This document shows, in pieces, positions 9,296-18,615 of a DNA stretch of 64,000 nt. The DNA is taken from NCBI RefSeq assembly GCF_963975415.1, contig NZ_CAXBGN010000012.1, positions 62,001 to 126,000 of the forward strand. The letters run 5' to 3'. The notes under the pieces were generated by a model, which was given only the letters and a program-made list of their open reading frames with translations, was not told the DNA's origin and did not search any database. The position numbers and the translations under genes are program-made. The DNA is from Kriegella sp963975415 (GTDB lineage: Bacteria > Bacteroidota > Bacteroidia > Flavobacteriales > Flavobacteriaceae). Numbering within the stretch: the first letter of the stretch is position 1; each line of letters begins with the position of its first letter.

Positions 9296-10492
9296 TCAAT
9301 TGCTTTGTGAAGTCCAGAATTTGTCATTTTCAGGAATATTTTTTTGTTTTCCGAATTTAAGAGGGTTAAAGCCCATTTTGGCAAAGAGGTACCAAACCGT
9401 CGAGGATACGGCTGGCGCCGTGTCAGCGTGGTCCCATAAAAGATTGGCACCGTAAGTGCTGCCGTAATTTGTGGTGTATGGGATGCCTTTTGCATCTTCC
9501 GTTATTGAACTGTTGATAAACGTTTTCTCTAGTTCCCTTATCAGCGCATTGGCTTTCTCGTTATTGCCTATTTCACTGTAGGCGGCTGCCATTTGCCCTG
9601 TTCCTTCTAGCCAGACCACATCTTTGTCCTCGTCAAAACAGTATCCAGAAACAGATTGTCCCGTTAGGGTCGACCATTGCGTTGTGAAAAACAGCGCCTC
9701 CGTTCTTTCAAGATTTATTTTGGGAAAATCCTCAAAAATCATTTGAGCCAGTGCATGTAAGTCAAGGGCATGCAAGTAGGTCGGGTTTTCGGGCCAGGAG
9801 GTAAATATACTCTTGGTTTCATGCCATCGATTCTTGAATAAATAAGAAAGAATATTGCTATGAAAATTATCAAACCCCTTTACGGCGTTGAATGCGGTAA
9901 TAATGCCTTCGGTAACTTTTGGTATTGGGCTACCATCCTCATTTTGACCTCCCCACAGGCCTCCATCATCGTCTTGCAATGTACGGATCCAGTCTTCAAG
10001 GTTTCTTGCCAACCCTTGATATTTCTTGTTTCCCGTTGTTTGATGATAGTTGTTAAGGGCAATAAGTAACCAAGCATTATCACCCATCCAAGGGCGACTT
10101 CCATTTTTGCCGTTTTTATCACGAAATTGATAAAATCCGCCAGTACCGTTGCGTAATTCGCTATCTACCTTATTTTGGAAGAAGTCAAAAATACGTTCGG
10201 CCTTTTCGGTTTCCCCATTTTCAATGAACAGTAGGGCGGCAAGTGCATTGTCGTACAAAGAGACAAAATCGGAATGTTCCGTACTTGCCAGCAGACCATT
10301 GGGTAGCTGCATTTTTGCCAACCAATGGTATGATTCATTTTGCATCAAAGGTGACGCTCTTTCAATTTCTTCGGGTTGGTCGTTAACGGGAGTAGCCATG
10401 GGTTCGATGGAATGATTTTCAACAATGGCTTCTTTGGAACATGAAACAGAAAAAAACGTTATGGTAATGGCTAAAAGCAGGGTGGGGCGCAT
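9296..10492 (-). CDS. Lipoprotein with helical (alpha/alpha) barrel, glycosidase-like
   Basis: A protein of 398 aa with a lipoprotein signal (TFFSVSC, Cys at about 18). The body shows repeated helical hairpins rich in W, G and D typical of (alpha/alpha)6 barrels: YHWLAKMQLPNGLL, SLYDNALAALLFIENGE, WMGDNAWLLIALNNY, DGGLWGG, WLEGTGQMAAAYSEIGN. Many such proteins are glycoside hydrolases or polysaccharide lyases of the six-hairpin superfamily. Catalytic residues cannot be assigned by eye. Placed beside the PIG-L deacetylase and the SusC region, it probably helps process a polysaccharide at the cell surface or in the periplasm. Confidence 0.65.
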   Translation of the reverse strand: MRPTLLLAITITFFSVSCSKEAIVENHSIEPMATPVNDQPEEIERASPLMQNESYHWLAKMQLPNGLLASTEHSDFVSLYDNALAALLFIENGETEKAERIFDFFQNKVDSELRNGTGGFYQFRDKNGKNGSRPWMGDNAWLLIALNNYHQTTGNKKYQGLARNLEDWIRTLQDDDGGLWGGQNEDGSPIPKVTEGIITAFNAVKGFDNFHSNILSYLFKNRWHETKSIFTSWPENPTYLHALDLHALAQMIFEDFPKINLERTEALFFTTQWSTLTGQSVSGYCFDEDKDVVWLEGTGQMAAAYSEIGNNEKANALIRELEKTFINSSITEDAKGIPYTTNYGSTYGANLLWDHADTAPAVSSTVWYLFAKMGFNPLKFGKQKNIPENDKFWTSQSN

Positions 10493-10716
10493 AAGTAATT
10501 GTGGTTTGGGGGGTCACAGCAATTTTTTAAAGCTAAGTACAAACTTGCGACTGCAGCCTGTTTTTACGATGAAAGGGTGGCAAGTACGGTAAGTTTCCTC
10601 CCGAAGACAATTAATCGTTTTTCTATGTTTTTAATCTATTGTTGTCTCTTCTGAATTCTTCGATTAAAGTTGCCGAAAAAGGGTTGAGATTGATTAATTT
10701 TGATTAAAATTTCTTC

Positions 10717-11994
10717 ATGAATGTTCCTCACACCGACAAAAAAAGAGTTGTAATTATTGGGGGTGGATTTGCCGGGATTTCCTTGGCTAAAAAGCTTGGA
10801 AATCTTGATGTCCAGGTAGTGGTCATCGACCGGCATAATTACCACACGTTTCAACCTTTATTGTACCAGGTTTCGACCGGGGGGTTGGAACCCGATTCTA
10901 TTGGGTATCCCATTCGTAAAATATTAAAACGGCTTAAAAATTTTCATTTTAGATTGGCGACCGTTGAAAGTGTTGATCCCCAAACACGTGAAATAGTTAC
11001 TGATATAGGAAGTTTAACTTTCGATTATTTGGTCATGGCTACCGGAACGCGTACAAACTTTTTCGGAAATCAATCGATTCAAGATTATGCCATGCCGATG
11101 AAGAGTGTTCCCCAGGCCTTAAATATTAGAAGTTTGATGCTTCAGAACTTTGAGGATGCCGACGATAGCGAAGATCTGAACGAGCGAAAGGCGCTTTTGA
11201 ATTTTTGTATTGTTGGGGGTGGCCCTACAGGCGTAGAATTGGCTGGGGCGTTTGCCGAATTGAAGCGAAATGTATTTCCCAAGGATTACAGGCACCTCAA
11301 TATCGATGAAATGGAGATACACCTGTTCGAGGGTAGTGATCGATTATTGCCTCCCATGAGCCATCATGCCTCGAAGAAAGCGGCGGAGTTTCTTGAAAAT
11401 TTAGGGGTGAAAGTCCATTTGAAAAGCATGGTCAAAGATTTTGACGGGAAACTATTGGAGCTTAGCACCGGGGAAACAATTGAAACTAAAAATTTTATTT
11501 GGACAGCAGGTGTTACAGGAGCCGCTATACCTGGTTTTGATACCTCCATTTTAATAGATCGGCTGAACCGCTACAAGGTGAACGAGTACAATCAGGTTGA
11601 AGGCTATGAAGGCATTTTTGCCATAGGAGACATTGCTTATATGGTTACCGACGATTACCCTAACGGGCACCCGCAAGTGGCTCAGCCAGCGATACAACAA
11701 GGCGAGCTATTGGCTGATAATTTAGAAAGGCTTCTTGAAGACAAGCCGATGAAAGTTTTTAAATATAATGATAAGGGAACTATGGCGACCGTTGGAAGAA
11801 ATAAGGCAGTGGTGGACTTGCCAAAGCTTAAGTTCGGTGGATTTTTTGCATGGTTTATTTGGATGTTCGTTCATCTGATGGCGCTGGTAGGTTTTCGTAA
11901 TAAAGTAATCGTGTTTTTTAACTGGGTCTATAATTATATAAATTATGATAAGGCTGCTCGTTTGATTGTCAGACCTTTTAAGCCGAAAAAGTGA
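10717..11994 (+). CDS. ndh: Type II NADH dehydrogenase (NDH-2)
   Basis: A protein of 425 aa with two Rossmann dinucleotide-binding sites: an N-terminal FAD site (VVIIGGGFAGISLAKKLG) and an internal NADH site (FCIVGGGPTGVELAGAFAEL). The NDH-2 hallmarks NYHTFQPLLYQVSTGGLEPD and FAIGDIAYM, and an amphipathic C-terminus (FFAWFIWMFVHLMALVGF), fit a peripheral membrane enzyme. It oxidises NADH and reduces menaquinone without pumping protons. Length matches the family. It is divergent from the upstream lipoprotein and alone as a transcription unit. Confidence 0.93.
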   Translation: MNVPHTDKKRVVIIGGGFAGISLAKKLGNLDVQVVVIDRHNYHTFQPLLYQVSTGGLEPDSIGYPIRKILKRLKNFHFRLATVESVDPQTREIVTDIGSLTFDYLVMATGTRTNFFGNQSIQDYAMPMKSVPQALNIRSLMLQNFEDADDSEDLNERKALLNFCIVGGGPTGVELAGAFAELKRNVFPKDYRHLNIDEMEIHLFEGSDRLLPPMSHHASKKAAEFLENLGVKVHLKSMVKDFDGKLLELSTGETIETKNFIWTAGVTGAAIPGFDTSILIDRLNRYKVNEYNQVEGYEGIFAIGDIAYMVTDDYPNGHPQVAQPAIQQGELLADNLERLLEDKPMKVFKYNDKGTMATVGRNKAVVDLPKLKFGGFFAWFIWMFVHLMALVGFRNKVIVFFNWVYNYINYDKAARLIVRPFKPKK

Positions 11995-12236
11995 GTTTTA
12001 AAGAGCTAATTATAGTGCTGGTGCCTTGCTGACAGTTCGATATTAAAAACCCTTAAAATTTGACTTCTCGATAGTATTTGGCAGTCTTTGCCGTGAAAAT
12101 ATTTCGAATAGGTATTCTAAAATTCGTTTATTTGCAATCCAAATAATAAATAGCTCTTATCCAAATTTAACCTAACGATCCTAGTTTTAAGGGTAGTGGC
12201 ATAAATTTGTTCGTAAATAACAATAGTAGTTCAATT

Positions 12237-14885
12237 ATGATTAAAAGATTCGGATTTTTTTTAGTGCTCGCCCTGGTTTTTGTGAGCTGTAAAGATGAAC
12301 AGGTAAAATGTGTACCAAGTACTGTGGTTGTTGAATACCCTACAGATTCTGTGATAAATGCATTGAACTGGCCCAAAGATTTGGTGGTCAAAGGTTTTTC
12401 AGGGCCAGAACTTACTCCGAGTCCGGCTTGTATGGCTGTCGCCCCTTCAGGCGAAGTTTTTGTCGGGGTCGATATGATGGGCTCTCTGGGAAAAGAGATG
12501 GGAAAGGGCTTCATTAAGCGATTGGTTGATTGTAACCACGACGGAATCATGGATTCGTATACCGAGTTTGCGCAGTTGGACAACCCGAGGGGAATCTTAC
12601 CCGTGGGTGATCAGGTCTTTGTGCTTCATACCACCTTTTCCGAAGGTACTAAGAAAGCCGATAATATGGATCTTGTGGTTTTTGATGATGTGGATAAAGA
12701 TGGTATTGCCGATGGCCCTGCCAAAGTCTTGATTAAGAATGTCAGTAATTCAAAGTATTTACAAGATCGAGGTACCGACCATGCTACGAATGGTATTCAG
12801 ATGGGAATTGACGGATGGATCTATATTGCCGTTGGAGATTTTGGATTCCATAATGCCACGGCCAGCGATGGAACAAAACTGACCCAATTGGGCGGAGGCA
12901 TTTTACGAATACGCCCCGATGGAACGGGAATGGAAGTATATACCCATGGTTTGCGTAATATTTATGACGTGGCCATCGATCCCTTTATGAATATATTTAC
13001 ACGAGGGAACACCAACGACGGAGGTGGTTGGAATGTTCGGTTTATTCATCAAATACAATCCGCGGAATATGGGTACCCAGTACTTTTTAAACATTTTACG
13101 GAAGAGACTTTGCCGGCGTTGATCGATGTTGGCGGTGGATCGGGAACCGGGGCCCTTTTTATGAACGATAGTCGGTGGCCCGAAAAATATAATAATGTAC
13201 CTATGATGGCCGATTGGGGCAGAAACCAATTGTATATACACCGTGTTGCCGAAGATGGGCCAAGTTTTACCCAAAGCGAAGAACAATTTATTCAATTACC
13301 ACAGATAACCGATGTCGATGTCGATGCTTCCGGTACGATGTATCTTTCTGCATGGGATGGTGCCGGTTATTCCGGAAATCCTGATAAGGGCTATGTGGTA
13401 AGGGTTACCCCAAAAGGATTTTCGTATGAACCCTTTATCGATATTGAGGATGCTTCGATCAACGAATTGGTCGGTTTATTGAAAGCCAAAAACGCAAAGT
13501 CCCGTTTGAGTGCCCAATATGAATTATTACAACGCTCTGAAAGTGGATCAGCTTCAAAAGTGCTGCAGTTGGCACAAGATAGCGAACAATCTTTGGAAGT
13601 GCGTGCTGCTGCAATTTTTACTTATGCGCAACTTGCCGGCGAGACCGGTATAGAAAGTTTGGTAAGCCTTACCGAAGACACGGCGGTTCAACGTTTTGCA
13701 TTACGTTCATTGGCAGATTTTAAGACAATGGCGGCAAAAGCCCCGATTCAGCCCTTTCTAAAGGGCTTAAAGTCTAGCGCTCCCGAAGTGCAGGCGGCAG
13801 CCATAATCGGTTTAGGGCGTTTGGGCAATGCCTTCGCAGCCAAAGAATTGTTGCAATTCAAGGTGCCGGATTCATTTGTGGCTCCGAAAATCAATACGGA
13901 AGGTCCGCATGCAACGCCGAATGCTGAAATTGTACTGCCACATTTGGCTGTAAAGGCATTGGTTGAATTAAATGCAGTAGACGAGTGCATTGCTGCATTG
14001 GGAACAGACCAAGAAGCGATGGCACTTTGGGCCATGCGTTATATGCATAGCCCAAAAGTAGTGGGCGCCCTTATTGAAGCTTCAGACAAATCTAATGATG
14101 AAGCATTCAATAAAAAGGTGATCCATACATTGGCACGAATCTATCACAAAGAAGCGCCCTACGATACCTCATGGTGGTGGAGTACCAGGCCCGATACCCA
14201 TGGTCCGTACTATAAGACCGTTGAATGGGAGCAGTCACCGGTGATTCGGTCTTTCTTGGTGGGTCAGTTCAAGAAGATGGTTAGAAGTGATAAGCAGTTT
14301 TTTGCTGAGCTGAATAGTAAATATCGGTTAGGTATCGATGCTTTTGGAGAAGTAAAAGTTGAAAAGCCGAAGGAAGATATGCCTGTAGTTGATTTTGAAA
14401 AAATTAAAAATAAAAAGGGACAGATTGGTGAGGCGTCAATAGAAGATGTGATGTTGGCGTTGGCCAAGATTAAGGGGGATCCATCAAAAGGAGCCGAGCT
14501 CTTTAATGGTCAAGGTTGTGTTGCCTGTCATAGTATTTCTAAAGACCAAGTGATGAAAGGCCCTTTTATGGGGCAAATCGGGTCTATTATGAATAGGGAA
14601 CAGATTGCAGAATCTATTTTAAAACCGAATGCATCGATTTCCCAAGGATTTTCAACGGTGCAGATTAGCACTAAAGATGGTGATAATTATGTAGGCTTCG
14701 TAACCAGTGAATCGGCGAATGATTTGACCATTCGAAATATTGTGGGAACTGCCACGGACTTGAAAAAATCGGATATCGCTGAGCGAAAGGAACTGGAAAC
14801 CTCGATGATGCCGGCAGGTTTGGCGAACTCGCTAAGCTATGAGGAAATGGCCTCATTGGTAGCCTTTTTAGCACAACAGAAATAG
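12237..14885 (+). CDS. PVC-type membrane-bound dehydrogenase/HEAT-repeat cytochrome c lipoprotein
   Basis: A protein of 882 aa from ATG at 12237, chosen because it gives a perfect lipoprotein signal (MIKRFGFFLVLALVFVSC). A TTG thirty bases upstream would bury that signal. The N-terminal half is a sugar/sorbosone-dehydrogenase-like beta-propeller (LDNPRGILPVGDQVFVLHTT, DHATNGIQMGIDGWIY, GLRNIYDVAIDPF). The middle holds HEAT-like helical repeats, and the C-terminus a single heme c domain (GCVACHS; distal Met probably in MMPAGL). The family is thought to oxidise sugars or polyols and pass electrons to a c-type heme in the periplasm. Substrate unknown. Confidence 0.87.
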   Translation: MIKRFGFFLVLALVFVSCKDEQVKCVPSTVVVEYPTDSVINALNWPKDLVVKGFSGPELTPSPACMAVAPSGEVFVGVDMMGSLGKEMGKGFIKRLVDCNHDGIMDSYTEFAQLDNPRGILPVGDQVFVLHTTFSEGTKKADNMDLVVFDDVDKDGIADGPAKVLIKNVSNSKYLQDRGTDHATNGIQMGIDGWIYIAVGDFGFHNATASDGTKLTQLGGGILRIRPDGTGMEVYTHGLRNIYDVAIDPFMNIFTRGNTNDGGGWNVRFIHQIQSAEYGYPVLFKHFTEETLPALIDVGGGSGTGALFMNDSRWPEKYNNVPMMADWGRNQLYIHRVAEDGPSFTQSEEQFIQLPQITDVDVDASGTMYLSAWDGAGYSGNPDKGYVVRVTPKGFSYEPFIDIEDASINELVGLLKAKNAKSRLSAQYELLQRSESGSASKVLQLAQDSEQSLEVRAAAIFTYAQLAGETGIESLVSLTEDTAVQRFALRSLADFKTMAAKAPIQPFLKGLKSSAPEVQAAAIIGLGRLGNAFAAKELLQFKVPDSFVAPKINTEGPHATPNAEIVLPHLAVKALVELNAVDECIAALGTDQEAMALWAMRYMHSPKVVGALIEASDKSNDEAFNKKVIHTLARIYHKEAPYDTSWWWSTRPDTHGPYYKTVEWEQSPVIRSFLVGQFKKMVRSDKQFFAELNSKYRLGIDAFGEVKVEKPKEDMPVVDFEKIKNKKGQIGEASIEDVMLALAKIKGDPSKGAELFNGQGCVACHSISKDQVMKGPFMGQIGSIMNREQIAESILKPNASISQGFSTVQISTKDGDNYVGFVTSESANDLTIRNIVGTATDLKKSDIAERKELETSMMPAGLANSLSYEEMASLVAFLAQQK

Positions 14886-14935
14886 GTTTTCCTTAATTTT
14901 AAATTAATCCAAAAACCTTTAGTATATTTGTGCGT

Positions 14936-15020
14936 TGTGTTGTGTCCCCACACGGGGATTGTGTAGGACAATCAAAAATTGTCCACCAATGAAAGGCTTT
15001 CCTTATGGGAGGCTTTTTTT
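14936..15020 (+). ncRNA. Candidate small RNA with three hairpins and a terminator
   Basis: A Bacteroidota -7 box TATATTTG (14923-14930) is followed by about 85 bases that fold into three hairpins. They are TCCCC/GGGGA with an ACAC loop (14945-14958), GGACAAT-CAAAA-ATTGTCC (14966-14984, 7 perfect pairs), and a terminator-like stem with one bulge (14992-15013) running into seven T (15014-15020). No plausible reading frame lies inside. It ends about 145 bases before the homogentisate dioxygenase start, so it could be a stand-alone RNA or a leader. No known family is recognised. Confidence 0.55.
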
Positions 15021-15166
15021 GTGCCCGCCTGTTCCATAGTTCGGTATGATAATACCATTTATCATCAAATACCTAATCTGATGTTTGTTTGAACTTTTAT
15101 TAGTCCTTGAGCTATTCTTTTAAAATAGTTGTAAATTTAAGGGAGAACAAAAAGTAATTCATCACT

Positions 15167-16324
15167 ATGCCTTTATATCATACCTTGGGCAAAATACCCC
15201 CTAAAAGACATACCATTTTCAAGAAAGAAGACGGTACGCTCCATTACGAGCAATTGTTCGGAACAATAGGCTTCGATGGCATGTCTTCTTTAATGTACCA
15301 TTTATATCGACCTACGCAGGTAAGGGATGTTGGTATGACTTTGGATGTCTCTCCAAAACCAGCTGTGGCGCATAACATCAAATCGAGATTGTTGCAAGGT
15401 TTTAGAATCAAGCCTGAAGACGATTATCTCGAAAGTCGAAAAATTGTGTTGTTCAATAACGATGTCCATATTGCACTTGCCGCCCCAAGAACATCGATGG
15501 GCGATTACTTTTATAAAAATACCGATGCCGATGAACTTTTATTTGTTCACAAAGGTTCTGGAACCTTAAAAACACTATTTGGTGAAATACCTTTTGAATA
15601 TGGCGATTATATCCTTATTCCCCGTGGGGTGATTTATCAGATAGAATTTGATGCCAAAGAGAATCGTTTGTTGGTGACCGAATCGTACCATCCGATTTAT
15701 ACGCCTAAACGCTATCGCAATTGGTTCGGGCAGCATTTGGAACATTCGCCCTATTGTGAGCGCGATTTTAAACTGCCACAAAATTTACGTACATACGACC
15801 AAAAGGGCAAATTTTTGATAAAAGTTAAAAAACAGGGGCAATTGCATCATCTCGTGTATGCTTCCCATCCTTTCGATGTGGTGGGCTGGGATGGTTATAA
15901 CTATCCATATGCTTTCTCCATTCACGATTTTGAGCCTATAACCGGGCGTGTACATCAACCGCCACCAGTGCATCAGACCTTTGAGACCAGTGCCTTTGTC
16001 GTATGTTCGTTTTGTCCGAGGTTGTACGATTATCATCCGCAGTCAATTCCGGCACCCTACAATCATTCGAATATTGACTCCGATGAGGTTTTATACTATG
16101 TCGATGGTGATTTTATGAGTCGAAAGAATATAGATCAAGGTTATATTTCGTTGCACCCTGCGGGTATTCCACATGGGCCGCACCCGGGTACATATGAGGC
16201 GAGTATCGGTAAGGCCAAGACCGAAGAGTTGGCGGTCATGATCGATACCTTTAAACCGCTGCAACTGACACAGGCAGCTTTAGATATCGACGACGGTAAA
16301 TACTATCAAAGCTGGTTGGAATAA
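15167..16324 (+). CDS. hmgA: Homogentisate 1,2-dioxygenase
   Basis: A protein of 385 aa of the bacterial HmgA-like cupin family. It opens the ring of homogentisate to maleylacetoacetate in tyrosine/phenylalanine breakdown. Recognisable stretches are MPLYHTLGKIPPKRHTIFKK, FGTIGFDGMSSLMYHLYRPT, the cupin strand ELLFVHKGSGTLKTLFGEI, and the iron-binding region with VHQPPPVHQTFETSAFVVC and SLHPAGIPHGPHPG. Length is in the usual range for the short bacterial form. The next gene is a nitroreductase, so no tyrosine-degradation operon is visible here. Confidence 0.92.
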   Translation: MPLYHTLGKIPPKRHTIFKKEDGTLHYEQLFGTIGFDGMSSLMYHLYRPTQVRDVGMTLDVSPKPAVAHNIKSRLLQGFRIKPEDDYLESRKIVLFNNDVHIALAAPRTSMGDYFYKNTDADELLFVHKGSGTLKTLFGEIPFEYGDYILIPRGVIYQIEFDAKENRLLVTESYHPIYTPKRYRNWFGQHLEHSPYCERDFKLPQNLRTYDQKGKFLIKVKKQGQLHHLVYASHPFDVVGWDGYNYPYAFSIHDFEPITGRVHQPPPVHQTFETSAFVVCSFCPRLYDYHPQSIPAPYNHSNIDSDEVLYYVDGDFMSRKNIDQGYISLHPAGIPHGPHPGTYEASIGKAKTEELAVMIDTFKPLQLTQAALDIDDGKYYQSWLE

Positions 16325-16518
16325 AAACAGTGGACAGTAAGTAAAAAGTCAATATTGGTGAAGTGAATTATCTTTTATATAAAAAAACGGTTTACGGTGG
16401 CGGTATGTCGTCTTTAATAGTATTCCACTTCCCTTATTTTTTCTTCTAATCTACTTGTTTTAGTGGAACCGGTAAAATGACTAATTTTGGTTTTTGAACA
16501 AAAAAAATCTAGCGAAAA

Positions 16519-17070
16519 ATGATTTTCGACCTTATAAAAAATAGACGTTCCGTTTTTCCGGTACAGTATAACAACAAACCTATCGCAAAATCGGATATTG
16601 AGAAGATTCTGGAGGCTGCGAATTGGGCCCCGAGTCATAAAAAAACAGAACCATGGCGGTTTAAAGTACTTCAGGGCGAAGCACAGGCCAAGTTGGGTAT
16701 GTTTTTGTCATTAAAATATATGGAGAACGACGCTAGCCCCAAAGAATTCAAGGTTAAAAAACTGATGGAAAACCCAAAACGAGCAGGTGCCATTATTGCG
16801 GTTTGTATGCAGCGTGATCCTAATGAATCTGTACCCGAATGGGAGGAAATAGCAGCTACTGCCATGGCCGTACAGAATATGTGGCTTTGTTGTACCGAAA
16901 TGGGAATCGGCAGTTATTGGAGTTCACCCGGACTCATTAAATTCATGAATGAATTTTTTGATCTAAATGATGGTGAAATGTGTCTGGGGTTCTTTTATAT
17001 GGGCTATTCTGATGAAGAGATTACAGAGCAGACCCGTACTCCAATAGAAAACAAGGTTGTTTGGATGTAA
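16519..17070 (+). CDS. Nitroreductase-family flavoprotein
   Basis: A protein of 183 aa that matches the FMN-dependent nitroreductase family. It has the N-terminal FMN-phosphate loop (LIKNRRSVFPVQY), AANWAPSHKKTEPWRFKV, a central AATAMAVQNMWLCCTEMGIG and SYWSSPG. These enzymes reduce nitro groups, quinones or flavins with NAD(P)H. Length is typical of the short, YdjA-like subgroup. The gene stands alone, with a 194-base gap after hmgA. Confidence 0.88.
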   Translation: MIFDLIKNRRSVFPVQYNNKPIAKSDIEKILEAANWAPSHKKTEPWRFKVLQGEAQAKLGMFLSLKYMENDASPKEFKVKKLMENPKRAGAIIAVCMQRDPNESVPEWEEIAATAMAVQNMWLCCTEMGIGSYWSSPGLIKFMNEFFDLNDGEMCLGFFYMGYSDEEITEQTRTPIENKVVWM

Positions 17071-17099
17071 TACTTTTTTGCCCCTTCCCTTTTCGAAGG

Positions 17100-17534
17100 G
17101 TGGTATAGTAGGTCCATCTTATAAAAGTAATTGCAACGGAATTCTAAACCATGGCAATTCGATTTCTGATCCGTCTGTATTTCCTATCTGATGATTGGCC
17201 CATGAATGGCCGCATTCATATTCGTAGGAAGCAGGGCAATAAAAAAGAATATCTAGAACCATCCCGTTGCGATTGGATAGGGGGGGGCAATAGAAAAATC
17301 GAGGCCATAAACTCCAGAATTCCTGTGATGTAAACGATTGCCAGTTTATAGGGTGTAAATTGGTAACAGCAATGCCATTCTTCAGGAAAAAATAAAATGG
17401 TTCATGGCTGTAAACAATATCATGGTCGACATGGTTATTCGCGCTGCACTTTTGCGAGAATAGTGCTTTGGGCCGCATTTAAATACCTGAAAGGATATTG
17501 CAGAAAATACGATGAGAACGGGTAGCGGTTTCAT
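17100..17534 (-). pseudogene. Decayed DoxX-family membrane protein gene
   Basis: Reading the minus strand from ATG at 17534 gives MKPLPVLIVFSAISFQVFK and RITMSTMILFTAMNHFIF, the start of a DoxX-like protein, then a stop. The sequence continues in a second frame (FFLKNGIA), a third (PYKLAIVYITGILEFMASIF and FFIALLPTNMNAAIHG), then back to another (GNTDGSEIELPWFRIPLQ). The last turn (FIRWTYYTT) is in yet another frame. Each piece matches the expected order of a four-helix DoxX protein of about 140 aa, so the gene is broken by at least three or four frameshifts. A run of eight G on the plus strand (17280-17287) lies inside. Neighbouring genes are intact, so sequencing error is unlikely. Confidence 0.75.
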
Positions 17535-17553
17535 GACGACCTGATTAAAGGCT

Positions 17554-18069
17554 TTAGTTGAAATATGGGAACAAGGCGTATTTATAATCCCATGCCTTCG
17601 AAATGAACAATCCTAAAAAAATAAGGGCAACCATAAATTTCAAAAACGTACCGGTAATAAAGCCTAAAAATGAGCCGAATGCAGCTTTTGCTGCCGTTTT
17701 TTTATCCGACTTGTTAAGAAGTTCTCCAACAAATGCACCGATAAAGGGCCAGATAATGATTCCGAAAGGTCCGAAAACAGGAAAGATCAAGGCGATTAAC
17801 AGTCCGATAGTGGTACCTATTATGCCTGATTTGCTCCCTCCAAATTTTTTTGTTCCTACTGCTGGAATAATATAGTCGAGTGCAAATACCATCAGGGCAA
17901 TGCCCCCCGTGATGCCTAAAAGCAGCCAATCGTCAGGCACCGCATTGGTAAAGTACAACATCAAAAGGCCGATCCAACTTATGGGCGGACCTGGTAGAAT
18001 GGGGAGAAAGCTGCCTAGAATTCCTGCGAGCATTAGCAGAAAGCCAAAAATCAGTAAAACGATATCCAT
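17554..18069 (-). CDS. DUF456-family membrane protein
   Basis: A protein of 171 aa, almost entirely hydrophobic, with five or so TM segments and glycine-rich turns. The family signature is seen in GSFLPILPGPPISWIGLLML near residue 20 and FVGELLNKSDKKTAAKAAFG near 115. DUF456 proteins are small inner-membrane proteins of unknown function. The gene lies directly upstream of the DoxX pseudogene in the same direction, which may once have been a two-gene unit. Confidence 0.9.
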   Translation of the reverse strand: MDIVLLIFGFLLMLAGILGSFLPILPGPPISWIGLLMLYFTNAVPDDWLLLGITGGIALMVFALDYIIPAVGTKKFGGSKSGIIGTTIGLLIALIFPVFGPFGIIIWPFIGAFVGELLNKSDKKTAAKAAFGSFLGFITGTFLKFMVALIFLGLFISKAWDYKYALFPYFN

Positions 18070-18142
18070 TCGATATTTTTTCTGTTAGACGGGGTTTGCA
18101 TGAATATGTTACAGCCTTAAAAGGCTTTCATTGAAATTTTAT

Positions 18143-18176
18143 AACTAAAAAATTAGTTTAAACTAAAAAATTAGTT
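18143..18176. promoter_or_regulatory. Twin palindromic operator of the first BlaI/M56 module
   Basis: Two identical 16-base dyads, AACTAA-AAAA-TTAGTT, lie at 18143-18158 and 18161-18176, 18 bases centre to centre. They abut a -7-like TATATTAG about 40 bases before the 97-aa gene. BlaI/MecI repressors bind paired dyads overlapping promoters, so this is the likely operator for the three plus-strand genes that follow. It differs in sequence from the operator of the second module (37854-37893). Confidence 0.65.
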
Positions 18177-18216
18177 ATATTAGTAGTGTCAATTTATAAT
18201 TTTAAGCTAAATTATC

Positions 18217-18510
18217 ATGATACAAAAAACGAATAGCGCCTGGAAGGCATCTTATTTAATAGTGCTGATAACTGCAATAGGAAGCTTGGTGTTTATTTCC
18301 AATGAAGCTCAAGAAAGTAAATTGCATACGAAGGCCATTGAAGCTATGGCCTTAGATGAGGTGGTGGTCGTAAGTTATGTTGATGTTAAGGCACCAGCGG
18401 AGGTAGTGCCCTTGAATGAAGTGGTTATAGTTGGTTATTTAAAAAACCCTATTATTGATGTTAAAGAGAGGGAGAATGAATCTTCAATTATAAAACCTAA
18501 TTTGGAATAA
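18217..18510 (+). CDS. Small membrane-anchored protein with two TonB-box-like motifs
   Basis: A protein of 97 aa with one hydrophobic helix (about 11-28: ASYLIVLITAIGSLVFI) and a short exported tail. The tail contains ALDEVVVVSY (45-54) and PLNEVVIVGY (65-74). Both closely resemble the TonB box of SusC receptors; the receptor at the left end of this window has ALDEVVVIGYG. No other domain is visible. It is first in line after the twin BlaI-type operator and lies about 105 bases before the BlaI gene, so it is probably co-regulated with the BlaI/M56 pair. Function unknown; binding to TonB, or mimicry of a receptor, is inferred. Confidence 0.7.
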   Translation: MIQKTNSAWKASYLIVLITAIGSLVFISNEAQESKLHTKAIEAMALDEVVVVSYVDVKAPAEVVPLNEVVIVGYLKNPIIDVKERENESSIIKPNLE

Positions 18511-18615
18511 GCAGGGAGATTCGGGCTGGCAAAAAGAATTAAAAATCAACCTTTGTACCCGATAGTATTAGAGTGAGTATAAAAAAAGGTTTCCTGCCTT
18601 TTAAAAGTATAAGAT

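Noticed and set aside
10636..10854. A 72-codon minus-strand gene before ndh
   Set aside because: It overlaps the start of the NADH dehydrogenase on the other strand and shows no family features.
17119..17478. A 119-aa minus-strand protein
   Set aside because: It is one frame of the broken DoxX gene; its N-terminal half is out-of-frame sequence.
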